This document shows positions 1 to 8,443 of a stretch of 64,000 bases of DNA, one piece after another. Numbering within the stretch: the first letter of the stretch is position 1; each line of letters opens with the position of its first letter. Source of the stretch: Succinivibrio sp. GTDB lineage: Bacteria; Pseudomonadota; Gammaproteobacteria; Enterobacterales; Succinivibrionaceae. The notes beneath the pieces were generated by a model that was not told the origin of the DNA, searched no databases, and saw only the letters and a list, made by a program, of their open reading frames with translations. Position numbers and translations under genes: made by a program. The stretch covers positions 1-64,000 of the forward strand of contig JAILLS010000068.1 of NCBI GenBank assembly GCA_024693025.1. The letters are read 5' to 3'.

Positions 1-196
1 CATCGTAACTAATGCAGTAGTGGTTGAAGCAGGAAGCTCCGACTTCTACAAGTCGGAGTAGTTCACAACTGATCTGATACGTTCTTCCTTCAAACTTAAT
101 CGTACAGTCTTTTAAAAGACCTTTACTACCTTTGAAGGAGGCATTGGCTAGAACATTATCGATCTGATGCAGAGTAGCGTCTGAGATCCGAGTCAT
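1..196 (-). CDS. Partial unknown protein, N-terminal 65 residues
   Basis: An open frame reads leftwards from an ATG at 196 to the window edge without a stop (65 codons). The start is backed by a clear ribosome binding site, AGAGGTGATCAA directly before the ATG. The visible part begins MTRISDATLHQIDNVL and carries three cysteines. I see no signal peptide, membrane segment or motif that I recognise. The gene is separated from the AsmA-like gene by a 282-base spacer and both read leftwards. A candidate promoter lies at 259-287. The rest of the gene is outside the window, so no function can be given. Confidence 0.6.
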   Translation of the reverse strand, partial: MTRISDATLHQIDNVLANASFKGSKGLLKDCTIKFEGRTYQISCELLRLVEVGASCFNHYCISYD

Positions 197-258
197 TTGA
201 TCACCTCTAACTTTAAACACCTAAGAATTTGGACGGGATATTGGTTTGGAATATTTAT

Positions 259-287
259 AGTATAGTTTTTGATTATCAGATTTAGAA
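259..287 (-). promoter_or_regulatory. Candidate sigma-70 promoter for the partial gene at 1-196
   Basis: Reading leftwards, TTCTAA (282-287) and TATACT (259-264) are separated by exactly 17 bases, about 60 bases before the ATG at 196. The -10 is close to consensus and the -35 is weak. Confidence 0.4.
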
Positions 288-379
288 CTACATGTATAAA
301 TAAAAATCGATTTATGTGACTAGATTCAACTAATTTCTCAAAACACCCGTTGAATTCATGCTTCCTGTTGATTGAAAAA

Positions 380-439
380 TCAGGCAGGTAACTAACTGGA
401 CTAATTATTAATTAGTCATATTTATTAAGATCTGCCTGA
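380..439. repeat. Nested inverted repeats in spacer
   Basis: The spacer 197-478 has no gene. It holds a perfect 8-bp hairpin, GACTAATT (399-406) / AATTAGTC (410-417) with loop ATT. This sits inside a second perfect 8-bp inverted repeat, TCAGGCAG (380-387) / CTGCCTGA (432-439). A GC-rich hairpin (GCCACA / TGTGGC, about 443-464) follows on the side of the AsmA-like gene and may help end that operon, although it has no T-run. Confidence 0.6.
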
Positions 440-478
440 AGCGCCACACCTCAGGTGCTGTGGCGGGGCTGCAGCCTT

Positions 479-2785
479 TTAGCGTGAAGGCTTACTGTGC
501 TTAGTCTTGCTCTGAGGCAGATTCTTAAAGATATTCTGCTCAAGTCTGTCAATCTCACTTTGAGTCTGCTTCAGCGGCAAGGCCTGCTGCGGCTTTAACT
601 CAGACGGTTTGGGGAAGATGGATTTCTCACCATACGGTAAAATCATCTTCAGCACCTCACTTTGCTGCCTTTGAATATTCAAGGCCTGTTCCCTGATCTG
701 TTCTAAGCGTGTGTAAAGCTCCTGCTGTGCAGCTTTAGCCTGCTGTTCCGCCGCGATGATAGTGCGGGTCTGTTCTTCGCTGAAGTATAGGCCTGGTCTT
801 ACTTCACTGCGGGTGAAGGCATTGAGCCTGAAGTGAGGATTAGTTAAGGCGCCATCTGCGCTAACCACTGTGACGGCATCCTTCTGGCTGCTGATGAAAT
901 AGGCCTTGCCAGAAAGATCAAGATCAGAAAGGCTCACCCTGCCAGTAACGCTGACCTGAGAAACCGGCAGCGTAAAGCTTGATGAAAAGTCTGCCTGTTC
1001 ACCATTCCAGTCACTTTTGAACTTGAGGCTTGATATCCCGCAGTCACCTAAAGACATAGCTTCAAGCAAATCCTGACCGCTTAGCTCATAGTTCTGTGTC
1101 GGTCCGCCATTGATGAGATCCAGTCCAAATCTGGAAATTAAAATATTCTGTCCTGACAGATTGAGCTGTCCTTTAAGACCGCGCGGCAGCTGCTTGAGAT
1201 CCTCTGTGCCGCGCAGTCCGATTTCAAACTGAACCTTGCCATCAAGCAGATGCGGAATCATGGAACAGTTAAGATCTCTTAACTCAAAGTTAGGCGACTT
1301 GGCAAACAGATAGAAGTTGTGGGTCAGAAACGAATAGGAGCTGTTCAGACTGAAGCTCCCCTGATTGAGAGTAACTTCGGGCAGAGTCAGGCTGTACAGA
1401 TCCTTGGAGATGTTAGCTAAAAGCTTGACCCTGCGCATGCCTAAATCCTGATACAAAAGACCTGTGAGCTCCAGATCCGCCACCCCTACCGGAGCGCCTG
1501 TGAGGTTCTCCGTGCTCTGGTAGTTAAAGCCTTTCAAGGAGCCGGAAATAGCTTTAATGGACAGAGGTAATTCCTTAAGCTTAGAGAGAAATTCAAGATT
1601 GTTAAGCTCAGCACTGATAAGGTTGAGCTCAAGGCCGTCAAGTTTGCTGTTCAGGCGTTTGAGGTTTTCATCGCTGACTTCAAGTTTCTGACCTTGTAAA
1701 TGCAGTTCATGGATTTTGACCTGATGGGCTCTTGCATCATAATCAAGATTGCAGTTAACGCTGCCCTCTAGAACTTTGCCAGCAAGTCGTAGACTTGAAA
1801 GATTTCCATAATGTGAAAACTTGACCTGATTGTCCTCAAAGGTTAATTCCTCCTGCGGTAAGGAGATTTCCTCAATACTGCCCTGCAGATCCCCTGAGAA
1901 TTCGGTGTTGAGGCGTTTAAAATCAGAGAGTTTGCCGCTGATCCCGGAGAGCAGCAGATCATTGTCAAAGACAAGCACCAGATTATAGAGCTGACTCTGC
2001 GGACTGACTATCTGATAGTCAGTCAAGAGCGGCTCTGCACATTTGATGACATTATTGGTTAAAACGAGTTTTTCAAAATTTAACGTTTTGTTTTTAGGTG
2101 AGATACTCAGATCTCCGCTGATACTCCCCGATAAGGTGTCAGCCTGCAGCTGTGACATATAGAGTTCATCTTCAAGATATTTGAACTCACAGGAGAGATT
2201 TTTGACCGGAAGATTGTCCAGTCTGCCTTCGCGCAAAGCCAGTGTTCCGCTCTGAATCTCAAGCGGCCTGCCCGGTTTGAAGTCAACATCCTGCAGGTTG
2301 AGGGAGAGCCCCTGGGCCTGCAGCTGAGGTGAGACAGTCAGACTGGCATCTGCAAGCCTGATCTTCTTGAAATTGATGCCTGCAAAGCCCAGAGTTTCTG
2401 AGCGCAGGTGCTCAAGAGTGCGTTCAGGCAGAGTGAGCCCCTGGGCAAAGAGCTCGTTGATAATGAGAATATGGCCGGATAATAAGGATTTAAGATCGTA
2501 TTCAAGATAAAGCTCATCGATATGCCCCCCTGTGTCGACGCTGACGTCATGGAGTTTTAACACATTAGGATAGAGCGGGGAGAATTCCACGTTTTCGGCG
2601 TTGAATTCCACCCTGGCGTGTTCATTGATGAGATCTAGCAGCGGGGCTTTAACATGCTGGCCGTTAAAGTACAGAATAAAGCCGCCGATAGCCAAAAGGA
2701 AAATGAGCATCACCAGTCCTAGGGCCTTCAGCACTCTGCCGCTGAGGGTGGGACTGTTATGTCGGATATTACGTCTTAAAGCCAT
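479..2785 (-). CDS. AsmA-like inner-membrane-anchored periplasmic protein
   Basis: This 768-residue protein has one membrane segment near the N-terminus (about residues 18-40, rich in L/I/G) after a basic start. A very long stretch of alternating hydrophobic beta-type sequence follows, with recurring patterns such as LSGxxxxL and LxLSGQNILISRFGLDL. This is the look of the AsmA/DUF748/YhdP group, whose long beta structures are thought to influence outer-membrane lipid composition or transport. Residues about 675-720 are a Gln/Glu/Ala-rich coiled coil, and the tail is basic. It is the last gene of the operon, 11 bases after recG. The family call is by overall appearance; no catalytic residues are expected. 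Confidence 0.65.
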   Translation of the reverse strand: MALRRNIRHNSPTLSGRVLKALGLVMLIFLLAIGGFILYFNGQHVKAPLLDLINEHARVEFNAENVEFSPLYPNVLKLHDVSVDTGGHIDELYLEYDLKSLLSGHILIINELFAQGLTLPERTLEHLRSETLGFAGINFKKIRLADASLTVSPQLQAQGLSLNLQDVDFKPGRPLEIQSGTLALREGRLDNLPVKNLSCEFKYLEDELYMSQLQADTLSGSISGDLSISPKNKTLNFEKLVLTNNVIKCAEPLLTDYQIVSPQSQLYNLVLVFDNDLLLSGISGKLSDFKRLNTEFSGDLQGSIEEISLPQEELTFEDNQVKFSHYGNLSSLRLAGKVLEGSVNCNLDYDARAHQVKIHELHLQGQKLEVSDENLKRLNSKLDGLELNLISAELNNLEFLSKLKELPLSIKAISGSLKGFNYQSTENLTGAPVGVADLELTGLLYQDLGMRRVKLLANISKDLYSLTLPEVTLNQGSFSLNSSYSFLTHNFYLFAKSPNFELRDLNCSMIPHLLDGKVQFEIGLRGTEDLKQLPRGLKGQLNLSGQNILISRFGLDLINGGPTQNYELSGQDLLEAMSLGDCGISSLKFKSDWNGEQADFSSSFTLPVSQVSVTGRVSLSDLDLSGKAYFISSQKDAVTVVSADGALTNPHFRLNAFTRSEVRPGLYFSEEQTRTIIAAEQQAKAAQQELYTRLEQIREQALNIQRQQSEVLKMILPYGEKSIFPKPSELKPQQALPLKQTQSEIDRLEQNIFKNLPQSKTKHSKPSR

Positions 2786-2796
2786 ATGTCTGAAAT

Positions 2797-4875
2797 CTAG
2801 CTGCTGATAAAATTAGGGAACCACCGTTCGATTAAGCGCTTACTGAGCACAGGATCCTTGCTGATAATCTGTTCTGCTGCCCTGCGGGCAGGCAGAATGA
2901 GGTCCTGATCGCGTACCACATCCGCAATTTTAAAGGTGTTAAAGCCGGTCTGACGTGTGCCAAACACCTCCCCGGGACCGCGCAGCTTAAGATCAGCCTC
3001 TGCAATCTTAAAACCGTCATTGGTACTTTTCATGACCTCCAGTCTCTGCAGAGCTATGTCATTGTTCTCCGTTGCATTTTCATTATAAATGAGCAGGCAG
3101 TAGGCCTGAGCCTGACCGCGGCCCACGCGCCCGCGCAGCTGATGAAGCTGAGCCAGACCCAGCTGCGTAGCATTCTCGATAATAATGATATTGGCATTGG
3201 GGACGTCCACGCCCACTTCCACAATGGTGGTGGCGACCAGGACATCGGTGTCATGCTCGAGGAATTTCTGCATGGCCAGCTCTTTCTGCTCTTTCTGCAG
3301 CTGCCCGTGCAGAATATCGACCCTATAGGGAGCAAGCTGTCTCGTTATTTCCTGATAGAGACTGAGGACGGAGGCGGTATCATCCTCTTCGTTATCTTCA
3401 ATCCGCGGGCAGATCCAGTAGACCTGAACTCCTGTACCCAGCACTTTTCTGACATGCTCAATTATTTCTGTCCGTCTTCTTGAGCGGTGAATGGAGGTGA
3501 TAATACTTTTGCGTCCTGCCGGCAGCTCATCGAGAGTTGAAACATCCAGGTCCGCAAACAGGGCCAGCTGCTGCGTACGCGGGATCGGGGTGGCGGTCAT
3601 GATCAGCTGATGCAGCGTGGTACCTTCGGGAGCTTTCTGCAGTAAAGCCACGCGCTGCTCAATGCCGAACCGATGCTGCTCATCAATTATCGCCAGAGCC
3701 AGATTCTGATAGGTGACCCCCTTTTGAAAGACACTGTGGGTGCCGATGATGATCTGTGCCTGCCCTGAGGCTATCTGCTCCAAGGTCTCAGTCCGCACCG
3801 CCTTATTCTGTGAGGAGTGCAGGACCACTACCCTGATCTTAAGAGGGGAGAGCAGACGGTTGAAATTCTGATAGTGCTGCAGCGCTAGGATTTCAGTAGG
3901 CGCCAGCAGTACACTCTGATAGCCATGCGCACAGGCCTGCAGACAGGCTAACATCGCCACGAGGGTTTTGCCTGAACCCACATCACCATGCAGGAGTCTG
4001 AGCATCGGGGTGCTGCGCTCCAAGTCTGCCGCAATCTCCTGACTGGCCCTAAGCTGCGCACCGGTAAGGCTGAAGCTTAAAGTGTGCAGAAACTGCTCGA
4101 TAAGCTGCGGTGCGGCGGCAAGTCTTGGACTCTGGCGCTGCAGATTCAGGCGCTTGAGCGCCAGCAGCGAGCACTGATAGGCCAGTAATTCCTCATAGAC
4201 CAGACGCAAAAAAGACGGTTTCTGACAGATTAGACTTACCCCTCCCTGAGGATCAGGCAGGGGATAGTGTACCTCTTGCAGGGCCTCAGACAGGCTTAAA
4301 GCATAGGGATTGAGCTCAGCCGGCAACAGCTCGAGCAGCGGCATGGTCCTGAGTTTAGAGAGGACCTGCTGGCTCATTTTACGCAGATTGGCCTGCTTCA
4401 TCTCACTGCCGCCGTGATAGATGGGGGTCAGGGTCTTATCGAGTTCTGCAGACCATCCATATTTGACTTCAGGATGCTGCAGGCACAGCACACCATTGCG
4501 ATCAGGTCTGGCTACCCCAAAGAGGGTTAGGTTTTGACCTGCCGCCATCTTTTTGACCATGCTGGGGTAGACGTTAAAAAATACCGCTCTGCCTCGTCCG
4601 GAACTGTCCTGTAATTCGACATTGAGAACAGCAAAGCGCGAAGTCTGATTGAGTTTGGTCTGGATTATCGTGGCCTGGACCAGCACTGGCTGACCGTCTC
4701 TGGGCAGTAAAGACAGAGGCGTAAGATGAGTTTTGTCTAAGTATCTGAAGGGTAGATAAAGTAAGAGGTCAAACAGAGAATTGACCCCCTTTTCAGCATA
4801 TTTCTGACCCAGACGCGCCCCTACCCCCTTGAGGGTAGTTACCGCGGTAGTGTGATAATATGAATCATCTGCCAT
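2797..4875 (-). CDS. recG: ATP-dependent DNA helicase RecG
   Basis: RecG remodels stalled replication forks and branch-migrates Holliday junctions. At 692 residues it matches the enterobacterial enzyme (about 693). The N-terminal wedge/OB region includes LLYLPFRYLDKT (about 38-49). The superfamily 2 motor shows Walker A GDVGSGKT (297-304), the DEQH box in AIIDEQHRFGIEQR, motif III TATPIPRT and the C-terminal LRGRVGRGQ arginine-finger motif VI. The ATG lies two bases after the pssA stop, so translation is probably coupled, and the AsmA-like gene follows after 11 bases. All family motifs are intact. Confidence 0.97.
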   Translation of the reverse strand: MADDSYYHTTAVTTLKGVGARLGQKYAEKGVNSLFDLLLYLPFRYLDKTHLTPLSLLPRDGQPVLVQATIIQTKLNQTSRFAVLNVELQDSSGRGRAVFFNVYPSMVKKMAAGQNLTLFGVARPDRNGVLCLQHPEVKYGWSAELDKTLTPIYHGGSEMKQANLRKMSQQVLSKLRTMPLLELLPAELNPYALSLSEALQEVHYPLPDPQGGVSLICQKPSFLRLVYEELLAYQCSLLALKRLNLQRQSPRLAAAPQLIEQFLHTLSFSLTGAQLRASQEIAADLERSTPMLRLLHGDVGSGKTLVAMLACLQACAHGYQSVLLAPTEILALQHYQNFNRLLSPLKIRVVVLHSSQNKAVRTETLEQIASGQAQIIIGTHSVFQKGVTYQNLALAIIDEQHRFGIEQRVALLQKAPEGTTLHQLIMTATPIPRTQQLALFADLDVSTLDELPAGRKSIITSIHRSRRRTEIIEHVRKVLGTGVQVYWICPRIEDNEEDDTASVLSLYQEITRQLAPYRVDILHGQLQKEQKELAMQKFLEHDTDVLVATTIVEVGVDVPNANIIIIENATQLGLAQLHQLRGRVGRGQAQAYCLLIYNENATENNDIALQRLEVMKSTNDGFKIAEADLKLRGPGEVFGTRQTGFNTFKIADVVRDQDLILPARRAAEQIISKDPVLSKRLIERWFPNFISS

Positions 4876-4877
4876 AG

Positions 4878-6248
4878 CTATAATAATTGCTTGATAAAGA
4901 TGGACGCCTTGAAGCGTTTAACTTTATTGAGCAGTTTTTTAACCTGTTCTGGATACTCCTCAAAAGACTGAATTTCATCAGCTGATTTAATCCTTTGCGT
5001 ATGCTTGAGAATGAACTGCTGTTCATGCATAAATTTTTCCTGCAGCAGATGATTTGGATCATGAATGATCAGGCCGTTTTCCAAATCCAGGCCCCAGGCG
5101 CGCGGATTGAGATTATTACCTGTAATCATGGCCAGATTATGATCCACAAAAATGCCTTTGACATGGTAGGTGTTGGTTCCATCCTGCCAGAGTCTTAAAT
5201 CCAGGTTGCCCTGCTTAAGGTAGGCATCATTGCGCGTGAGGAAGGTCTTTAAATTCTGTTCATAAATATAAGGCACTGCCCCCACTGTGGAAAATGGTTC
5301 ATCAGGAGGAATAAAGAAATCGTTGGCGCTTTTATCCCCGACCACCAGCGTCACGTGGATACCTTTGGAAAGGGCATCTTCAATGGCCTGAGTCACAGCC
5401 TTAGGCGGATTGAAATAAGGCGTACAGATAAACAGACTGTCGTGTGGCGCACCTAATAACCAGAGCAGGGCGCGGTTGAGCTGGTTCTGGCGTTTGCCAA
5501 GCCCGGCAATCGGGGTGATGCCGACTTCCTGCTTATGCAGCTTGTCGCCATGAAACTGATACTGCACCTTGGTCAGATGATGACGCAGCTCTTTGATTTC
5601 ATCGCGGATTTCCTTGGCTGATTTAACTTTAGACTGCGAGAAATCCTGCACTGCATAGTTAAGATGAAATGCTTCGGTCACATAGGTGCTCATTGCATCG
5701 GCAAGCTCTTTTGAATGGATTTCATGGTAGCGATCCAGCCGGTAGTGATTGTTATAGCCAAGATAGACATTGTTGACGCTGGCGCCCGAGTAGAGCACGG
5801 TATTGTCAAACACGCAGCCTTTGAGGTGCATCACTCCGAAGATTTCGCGGCGTTTGACCGGGACGCCATAGATGGCAGGAGGCGCATCGACACCTTCGGC
5901 TTTGTGATAATAAAGCTCGCTGTTGCCTAAGGAGGGGCCCTTGCCGATCAGACCGCGCTGGGCGCGGTGGAAATCTACATATACGCGGATATAGAGCTTA
6001 GGATTGCGCTGCTTGGCCGCATACAGAGCATCGAGGATCTCATTGCCTAATTCATCATCCTGCAGATACAGAAGAGTCATTAAAATGCGCTGCTGCGCGT
6101 GCTCGATGAGATCGAGCATTCTGCGATGAAAGTGAGGCGGAGTCTCGAGAATATTGTACTGATCTGCCGGCACAGCAATAGCAGGTAATTGCTGAAGTCT
6201 AGTCTGGCAATACAGTTGGCTAGGTAGATTTTTATTCCAAAAAAACAT
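4878..6248 (-). CDS. pssA: CDP-diacylglycerol--serine O-phosphatidyltransferase (PssA)
   Basis: PssA makes phosphatidylserine, the precursor of phosphatidylethanolamine, from CDP-diacylglycerol and serine at the inner membrane face. This 456-residue protein is of the phospholipase D type found in enterobacteria (about 451). Two HxK motifs are visible: HLKG at 141-144 and HVKG at 362-365, the second followed by ITGNNLNPRAWGLDLENGL, which is nearly identical to the E. coli enzyme. The C-terminus is basic (KVKRFKASIF), as expected for membrane or ribosome association. The gene sits nine bases after the aminopeptidase P gene and two bases before recG. An ATG with AGGAGGCG before it supports the start. 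Confidence 0.95.
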   Translation of the reverse strand: MFFWNKNLPSQLYCQTRLQQLPAIAVPADQYNILETPPHFHRRMLDLIEHAQQRILMTLLYLQDDELGNEILDALYAAKQRNPKLYIRVYVDFHRAQRGLIGKGPSLGNSELYYHKAEGVDAPPAIYGVPVKRREIFGVMHLKGCVFDNTVLYSGASVNNVYLGYNNHYRLDRYHEIHSKELADAMSTYVTEAFHLNYAVQDFSQSKVKSAKEIRDEIKELRHHLTKVQYQFHGDKLHKQEVGITPIAGLGKRQNQLNRALLWLLGAPHDSLFICTPYFNPPKAVTQAIEDALSKGIHVTLVVGDKSANDFFIPPDEPFSTVGAVPYIYEQNLKTFLTRNDAYLKQGNLDLRLWQDGTNTYHVKGIFVDHNLAMITGNNLNPRAWGLDLENGLIIHDPNHLLQEKFMHEQQFILKHTQRIKSADEIQSFEEYPEQVKKLLNKVKRFKASIFIKQLL

Positions 6249-6257
6249 CGTCGCCTC

Positions 6258-8192
6258 CTAAATTTCAGCAGTAGCCCGTTTCAGCCAGGACATTTCGATG
6301 TCCGTGAGAGTGGTTGAAGCAGCCTCAATAATTTCAAAGACATTATGATGATAGCTGTTCAGCCAGGCCCGTTCGGTATCACTTAACAGGCTCAAATCAA
6401 TCAGTTTTAAATCAAATGGTACCATGGTTAAGGGCAGAAAGCATAGCATATGATTGAGTCCTGGCTGTGCGCATTTCTGAACCACCAACAGATTTTCGAG
6501 GCGAATGCCAAAATTTCCTTCACTATAGTAGCCAGGCTCGTCAGAAATAACCATGCCTTCCTGCAGCGGGATGGTGGAGCGATGCGAGGAGATGGCCTGA
6601 GGCCCTTCATGTACCGAGAGCAGATGACCGACGCCATGACCGGTACCATGGTCGTAATCCAGACCATAGTCCCACAGCGGACGTCTGGCCAGGGCATCGA
6701 GCTGCATGCCAGAGGTTCCGACCGGGAAGATGGCAGTAGCCAGAGCAATATGCGCTTTGAGCACCAGCGTGTACATCTGTTTGATTTCCTCGGTCACTCC
6801 GGCATAGTGTACCTGTACGGTTCTGGTAATATCAGTGGTACCGTCTAAATAATGTGCGCCGCTGTCAATCAGATAAAGGACATCACTGCCTAGCTTGCGA
6901 GGCTCAGCGAGGGTGGCATAGTTGTAGTGCGGCATGGCCGAATTGGGACCGAGAGCTGAAATCGTATCAAAAGACGGTTCAATATAATTGCCTTCAACCT
7001 TACGGAAAGCCTCGGCCCGGTTAGCGAGCACCGCCTCATCGGTATCTGACACCCGATGCTGAAAGACCTCAGGATCCTGCTGGGTTTCCGGTTTGACCAG
7101 ATCGTCAAGCCAGGCCAGGAAGCGGCACATGGCCACTCCATCCTTAACATGGGCATGATACTCTCCGGCTATTTCGTGAGAGTTCTTGCAGGCCTTAGAG
7201 AGCTGACACAGCCCGATGCCTTCCACGACTTTGGCGCCGCCGGCATAGAGTTTCTGCAGGGCATGAGCATTGACACTTTCTGGGTCTGCATAGACGTGCG
7301 AGGATGAGGTGCACAGACGCTCCAGAGCATCATCAAAACGCTGTTCGGTAAAGATATCCACGTGCCCGAAGTGGGCTTCCAGATCGCTTAAGTTCTCCTC
7401 GCTGATATGATCGGCCGAGATATACCATTCCAGCGCTTCGTTGGAATAGGCTACCATGCGGCAGTTGACAATCGGCAGGCAGGGACGATCCCGCCCTCGA
7501 ATATTCAGCAGCCAGCAGATACTTTCCGGATCGCAGATCACGGTGGCATCCAGGCCGCGTTGCCTTAAATCTTCAGCTAAATCATGACGCTTCTGTGGAC
7601 TTGGCTTACCATTGAACTCATCAGGATAAATTTCCACCAGACTATGCGGCTGCTGCGGTTTGTTCTCCCAAATCTCATCCACGAGATTGCTTTTGGTGGC
7701 GATTAGTTCAATGTCAGCCTTGGCCAGTTCATTTTTGATGGTTAAATACTGGTGATAGCTGATACAGTTCAGATCTATGCCGACTTTGGCTTTTTTAGGC
7801 AGTACCTGTTTTAACCAGTCCTGCGGTTTGACCTGGGTCAGGTTAAAAGGCTGGATTACCTCAGGATCAATCTGCTCTTTGACCTGTACTTCATAACGTC
7901 CGTCGACAAAAATAGCGGTGGGGAGGAGGGCCTCAATCTGCTCCTCACTTTCCCCTTTGCTGCTGCCTGACGTGCTCTGGGTGCTCTCAGCAAAATTTCT
8001 GGCGAGCAAAACCATACCCGCACTGCCGGTAAATCCCGTCAGGTAGGCGATGCGCTCACTATCCTCGGTTAACTCATAGGAAAGATATTCATCATCATGG
8101 GTTACGATGAGAGCATCCAGTTTCAGCGATGCCAGCAGATCATAAAGCGCGTAGATCCGCATTCTGTACGAAGATTTCTTAGCGTCAATCAT
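6258..8192 (-). CDS. Aminopeptidase P family metallopeptidase (Xaa-Pro aminopeptidase), long form
   Basis: This enzyme would release the N-terminal residue before proline, with a two-metal site. The 644-residue length matches the three-domain aminopeptidase P1 type rather than the shorter E. coli PepP (about 441). Two creatinase-like N-terminal domains (about 1-330) precede the pita-bread catalytic domain. That domain shows IDSGAHYLDGTTDITRT (two Asp ligands), HGTGHGVGHLLSVHEGP (His ligand region) and DEPGYY / GIRLENLL (Glu ligands). A low-complexity Ser/Gly/Glu insert lies near residues 70-85. It is the first gene of the leftward operon with pssA, recG and the AsmA-like gene. The ribosome site before the first ATG is weak, so a start at Met11 is possible. 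Confidence 0.92.
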   Translation of the reverse strand: MIDAKKSSYRMRIYALYDLLASLKLDALIVTHDDEYLSYELTEDSERIAYLTGFTGSAGMVLLARNFAESTQSTSGSSKGESEEQIEALLPTAIFVDGRYEVQVKEQIDPEVIQPFNLTQVKPQDWLKQVLPKKAKVGIDLNCISYHQYLTIKNELAKADIELIATKSNLVDEIWENKPQQPHSLVEIYPDEFNGKPSPQKRHDLAEDLRQRGLDATVICDPESICWLLNIRGRDRPCLPIVNCRMVAYSNEALEWYISADHISEENLSDLEAHFGHVDIFTEQRFDDALERLCTSSSHVYADPESVNAHALQKLYAGGAKVVEGIGLCQLSKACKNSHEIAGEYHAHVKDGVAMCRFLAWLDDLVKPETQQDPEVFQHRVSDTDEAVLANRAEAFRKVEGNYIEPSFDTISALGPNSAMPHYNYATLAEPRKLGSDVLYLIDSGAHYLDGTTDITRTVQVHYAGVTEEIKQMYTLVLKAHIALATAIFPVGTSGMQLDALARRPLWDYGLDYDHGTGHGVGHLLSVHEGPQAISSHRSTIPLQEGMVISDEPGYYSEGNFGIRLENLLVVQKCAQPGLNHMLCFLPLTMVPFDLKLIDLSLLSDTERAWLNSYHHNVFEIIEAASTTLTDIEMSWLKRATAEI

Positions 8193-8325
8193 GTTAATTC
8201 ACTAATGGTTTGGATAAGCTCTGTTTCTAGATCTTGCGATAAAAGAGCTTTAATTTAAGCTAAATATGTTGAAATTTATTGTATGAGAATGAGAAAAAGT
8301 GTACAACCTATCTAAACTAGAAAAC

Positions 8326-8352
8326 CTTGAAAATGTTTAGTTAAGAGCATTT
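8326..8352 (+). promoter_or_regulatory. Possible heat-shock (sigma-32-like) promoter for prlC
   Basis: CTTGAAA (8326-8332) is followed after 12 bases by GAGCATTT (8345-8352), which resembles the -35 and partly the -10 (CCCCATnT) of sigma-32 promoters. It lies about 90 bases before prlC, whose E. coli counterpart is heat-inducible. The -10 match is only partial. Confidence 0.3.
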
Positions 8353-8443
8353 CAGAGATTAGATGCAGGATGCAAGTCTGATCTGATCTGACAGTTTTCG
8401 TGAATTATCGATTGTTTTTAGATAAAGCTGATGGAGAGTCTTC

